Shown here: positions 61,301-64,000 of the stretch, piece after piece
Layout of the letters: each line of letters begins with the position of its first letter
Position numbering within the stretch: the first letter of the stretch is position 1
DNA from: Volvox africanus
Taxonomy: Eukaryota; Chlorophyta; Chlorophyceae; Chlamydomonadales; Volvocaceae
Assembly (NCBI GenBank): GCA_030268105.1
Contig: BSDZ01000080.1
Location: 5,498,501 to 5,562,500, forward strand
Direction: 5' to 3'
DNA length: 64,000 nt
Program-made: the position numbers and the translations under genes
Notes under the pieces: generated by a model
Databases searched by the model: none
Seen by the model: the letters and a program-made list of their open reading frames with translations, nothing else
Told to the model about the DNA's origin: nothing

Positions 61301-61323
61301 TAATCTGCTAGCTCGTGATCCAT
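55363..61323 (-). CDS. UTP15: UTP15, t-UTP small-subunit processome WD40 protein, 521 aa
   Basis: Ten exons close exactly: 61323-61201, 61097-61026, 60587-60453, 58736-58612, 58381-58167, 57694-57507, 57076-56889, 56578-56438, 56065-55895, 55570-55363. The 521 residues match the human length (518). UTP15 belongs to the t-UTP (UtpA) subcomplex, which supports polymerase I transcription and 18S pre-rRNA processing in the nucleolus. The N-terminus carries EGKYWRHFKAPIVSK. A WD40 propeller follows, with blades ending in FDANSRSVLRQFKAH, KLWDLRAG and LCVWDVLGGC, plus the family segment ITRFKDVAYSGCFRLDGRLV. After it come LTAGTYRYFIRG and LQPYDKLLRKFRYGAALDA, which begin the C-terminal helical UTP15 domain. 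Intron 3 is 1716 bp, far longer than the others, and holds no supported gene. It shares the rRNA pathway with RRN3 at the other end of the window. Confidence 0.95.
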
Positions 61324-62389
61324 TGCTATATGATATAGCTTCCTTAAGTAATATTATAGCTCAGTAAAAGCAAGTTGGCCGCCGCCAGCTTAGCGCAACG
61401 CAGGCGGCCCGGGCTCCTCCATCACAAGTAAAGGAATGGTAAATAGTGTGATGCTTCCAAAACGAAAATACACAGATCAAAGGATTCTTCCTCTACTCTC
61501 GGCAAAACACTCCCAAAGTAGATGCTAGATGCGTTCTTAGTTATCGCCAAGCTCAGCCGCGACGCAGTCAGATAGCAGGGAGGAAAATACGGAGTCTTAC
61601 ATGTGTAATTTGCGGAAGTGCTCGGACCTTTGTTTATGTCATGCCTGATTATTAAGTGTCGTACGGTCTGGGGGACTTGGCAACTAGGTGCATCCGTTCC
61701 CTTTCTCTTATAGATGGTGAATAGCGATGGTAGCCGGGATTAAGGCCCGGTATTCTCGGTAAGTAGCCGACCGAGATTTTTACAGGATCGAGCCATCGAC
61801 GCCACGAAAGAGGACCGGGGCCCAAGGACGAGCGTTCCACGGTAGGGTTACAGAAGCAAGATATGGAACTAGTACCATGAGTTGAAGCACGAAAACTGTG
61901 TTATTTTAGGAAACTAAGGAGTCATGGTAAGATTGCGCAACTGGGTCCAGACTACGGCAGGAAAGCGTAGCAGGGATCAACGGGCGAATTATGTTGTAAT
62001 CCACTTGGGCAACGGGTATATCCGGGCTGATTATCGCTGTGGATTGCAGTTGGAAAGGGACGGACGGCGCGATTGGAGCGCCAAGTGGCAAGATCTGGTT
62101 GCGAGGTGGGGAGAGGGTCCTAGTTTTACTTGTCTGGCCTAAGCTTAGTATGGTTAAACGCGGCAGAGGCCAAGTCCGGGCCCGGCTTCGCGAGCGAGCA
62201 GGACACAGGCGGTAAGCCGCGCCACCGAGCAAGACCCGACAGGTGACGGAGGAAGGAAGCTGCGAGGGGGGCCGAAGGTCACAGCAGAGCAGGTAGGCGG
62301 AGGACAGCAGGGCACGGTGGAAGAGAGGGCAGGGGAGGCGCTGGCTGGGGGAAACAGCAGGCCTGCGGGGCGGCTCATAGAGCAGGCTT
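61324..62389. other. Upstream of UTP15, no gene seen
   Basis: This should carry the UTP15 promoter close to 61324. Small ORFs such as 61924-62142 (+) have no recognised motif. Composition turns strongly GC-rich from about 62150. Confidence 0.35.
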
Positions 62390-63480
62390 AAGGATCGGCT
62401 ATGGGGCGGCAGAACCCCTAGGTAGCGCGGGGGCGGCAGTTCTGCTAGTCAGCCTACGGGGCGGCACGCCCTTAGGCGGCATCAAGGGCGGCAGCCCCGC
62501 TAAGATACTTAGGGGCGGCAGAACCCCTAGGCAGTTTCGCGAAGGAGCCTTCGGGACGGGGCTCCCCTAGGCAGTGGCACGGCTCGCAGACCCGCTAGGA
62601 TATGGGGTGGTAAAAACCCCAGGCAGCGCGCGGGCGGCAATCCCGTTAGGAAATCTGCGGGATGGGGCTCCGATACGCAGCTCATGGCAGCTCCGCTCGG
62701 ATTCTTAGGGGGTGGCAAAACCCCGAGGCAGCGCGCAGGTGGCAGGCCCGCTAGGAAACCCAAGAGACGGCTCGCCCATAGGCGGCTCACGGGTCCCAGA
62801 CCCGTAAGGAAACGTAGGGGTGCGGCCGAGCGCTCGGCGTTTGCGGGAGGCAGGCTCGGCAGGGGACCCTCGGGACGGCGCCTCCCTAGGCTGCACACGG
62901 GCGGCAGGCCCAGGGACGGGCGGCTGGCGGAGTAGGGATGCGGGGCAGCAGAAACGGGATCCCAGCTCAGGAGTGGCAGGCCCGTTAGGGATCCGGGCTG
63001 TGGTCCCCTAGGCTGCTAATCGGGTGGCAGACTCAACAGGGAACCCGGAGGAGACGGGAACGCCCAAGCAGGTCTTGGGCGGCAGGCTCGTAACGGAACC
63101 TGGGGCGCGGCCCAGGTCAAGGGCGGCGGCCCAGGGGGAAGCAGGAGGCATCTAGTTCCCGAGGCGCCCGCAGGGGTGGCCTCACTGGGAGGTCCTGGGG
63201 CAGTGAAGGCCCGTACACGGGCACTGAGCCAAGGTCGCACGGGCATGGGGTCGTGGGAGGCCGCAACCCCGGCAGGGCGCATGGGAGCCGGATTGGGCGA
63301 GGAAGGAGGTTCCCCGCCCATCCGGACGGGGAATGAGCGGCCAGTCACGGCAGCTGGTGCAGGCACGGAGCCGTGGACGGAGTGCCTGGAGGGGGGGCAG
63401 CTCGGATGGCAGCGGACGGACGGGAAAGACAGAGAGCGAGGGGCCCCTGGAGGTGTGGCCGGGTCAGAACGAGCAGACCG
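62390..63480. repeat. GC-rich degenerate tandem repeat field
   Basis: Imperfect units of roughly 50-60 bp recur, most clearly to about 63080. Two alternating cores are seen: one like GGGGCGGCAGAACCCCTAGG and one like GCGGGCGGCAGTCCCGCTAGG. Each core carries a short inverted match (GGGG/CCCC). Copies drift by several bases. Long ORFs here on both strands are by-products of the composition. No terminal repeats or transposase were recognised. Confidence 0.7.
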
Positions 63481-64000
63481 GTGATCTGCCGGCGCTGTTG
63501 CTGGCGTTCCGGTCCAACAGCCAACGAATGGCCGGGGTTATCATATTGCACCCGGAAGGCAACAAACATCGATGATCTAATAGCTGGCGGGTACCACCCA
63601 ACCTGGGATAGCTCTTAAATTTGGTTGGGTTCTGCCAATAATTGATAAAATACGCAGTGCTCAATTCCTCATGATATCAAAGGTATATAGAAGTTGGTGC
63701 AGGGAGATAATAACTAAATGCCCAGCTCGGTTTCTTCTCTACATTGAAGTGTCTTTTTGCAAGTGGGTGTAGGGGAACGAAGTGCACTCTGCAAAAGAGT
63801 GAATGTGGAGGTTTGTTTCTTGGTTACTCTCGGGATGCAGGTAGACAGTTTGATCAAAAAGCTTTGTTTAGTTCGAAGTGCTGACGGACGGACGCATGGG
63901 CGCACATATGGACGGTGGAATGTGACACGGTGATGTGGTTTCATCATAAAAGAGGAAGGTTATGGAGGGGCCGTTATGCACGTAAGCACTCAACCCAAAG
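63481..64000. other. Right window edge, nothing recognised
   Basis: AT-richer sequence after the repeat field. No ORF with coding character, RNA or repeat was supported. Confidence 0.3.

Noticed and set aside
62527..63484. Long GC-rich ORFs on both strands in the repeat field.
   Set aside because: Repetitive Arg/Gly/Pro text produced by the repeat, without domain or splice support.

Overview
This is eukaryotic nuclear DNA. Nearly every gene is split by short GT-AG introns (about 75 to 450 bp, a few over 1 kb), and joining exons at their splice sites keeps reading frame through many exons. A plastid-lipid-associated protein (fibrillin) with a transit peptide, a plant ATX-type trithorax methyltransferase and an OPR-like helical-repeat protein point to a photosynthetic eukaryote, most likely a green alga. 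The species cannot be named from sequence alone. No rRNA, tRNA, CRISPR array or intact mobile element was recognised.

Layout, left to right: a FLASH/CASP8AP2-like coiled-coil protein (478-2323, -), divergent from the RNA polymerase I initiation factor RRN3 (2829-7095, +). A 10.4-kb, 18-exon ATX-type histone H3K4 methyltransferase with two extra Tudor modules (8534-18977, -) is divergent from a fibrillin (19315-20605, +). The replication protein DONSON (22128-27721, -) is divergent from the nuclear-pore membrane protein NDC1 (28409-31325, +). A weak Pmp3-like exon and two microsatellites follow. Next come an OPR-like helical-repeat gene (34076-35372, +) and a DoxX/SURF4-like four-helix membrane protein (36649-37864, -), which is divergent from an LC8-like dynein light chain (38190-38736, +). 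A DUF4460/DUF4461 (TCAIM-like) protein (39411-42134, -) is followed by a gene-poor 3 kb and a small basic protein of unknown function (45367-46034, -). Then come an ADP-ribosylglycohydrolase-fold protein with an organelle-targeting leader and coiled coil (47668-51970, +), a tail-anchored VAP (MSP domain) protein (53556-54528, -) and the t-UTP protein UTP15 (55363-61323, -). The right edge is gene-free and carries a GC-rich degenerate repeat field (about 62390-63480).

Twelve gene models close in frame from ATG to stop, every junction phase matching. The OPR-like gene does not close. Four divergent pairs share 325-690 bp upstream regions. By function the window is rich in nuclear genes: ribosomal RNA synthesis (RRN3, UTP15), chromatin marking (ATX), DNA replication (DONSON), the nuclear envelope (NDC1) and possibly histone-mRNA processing (FLASH-like). 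All functional calls rest on motif recall and exon phase, not on database searches.
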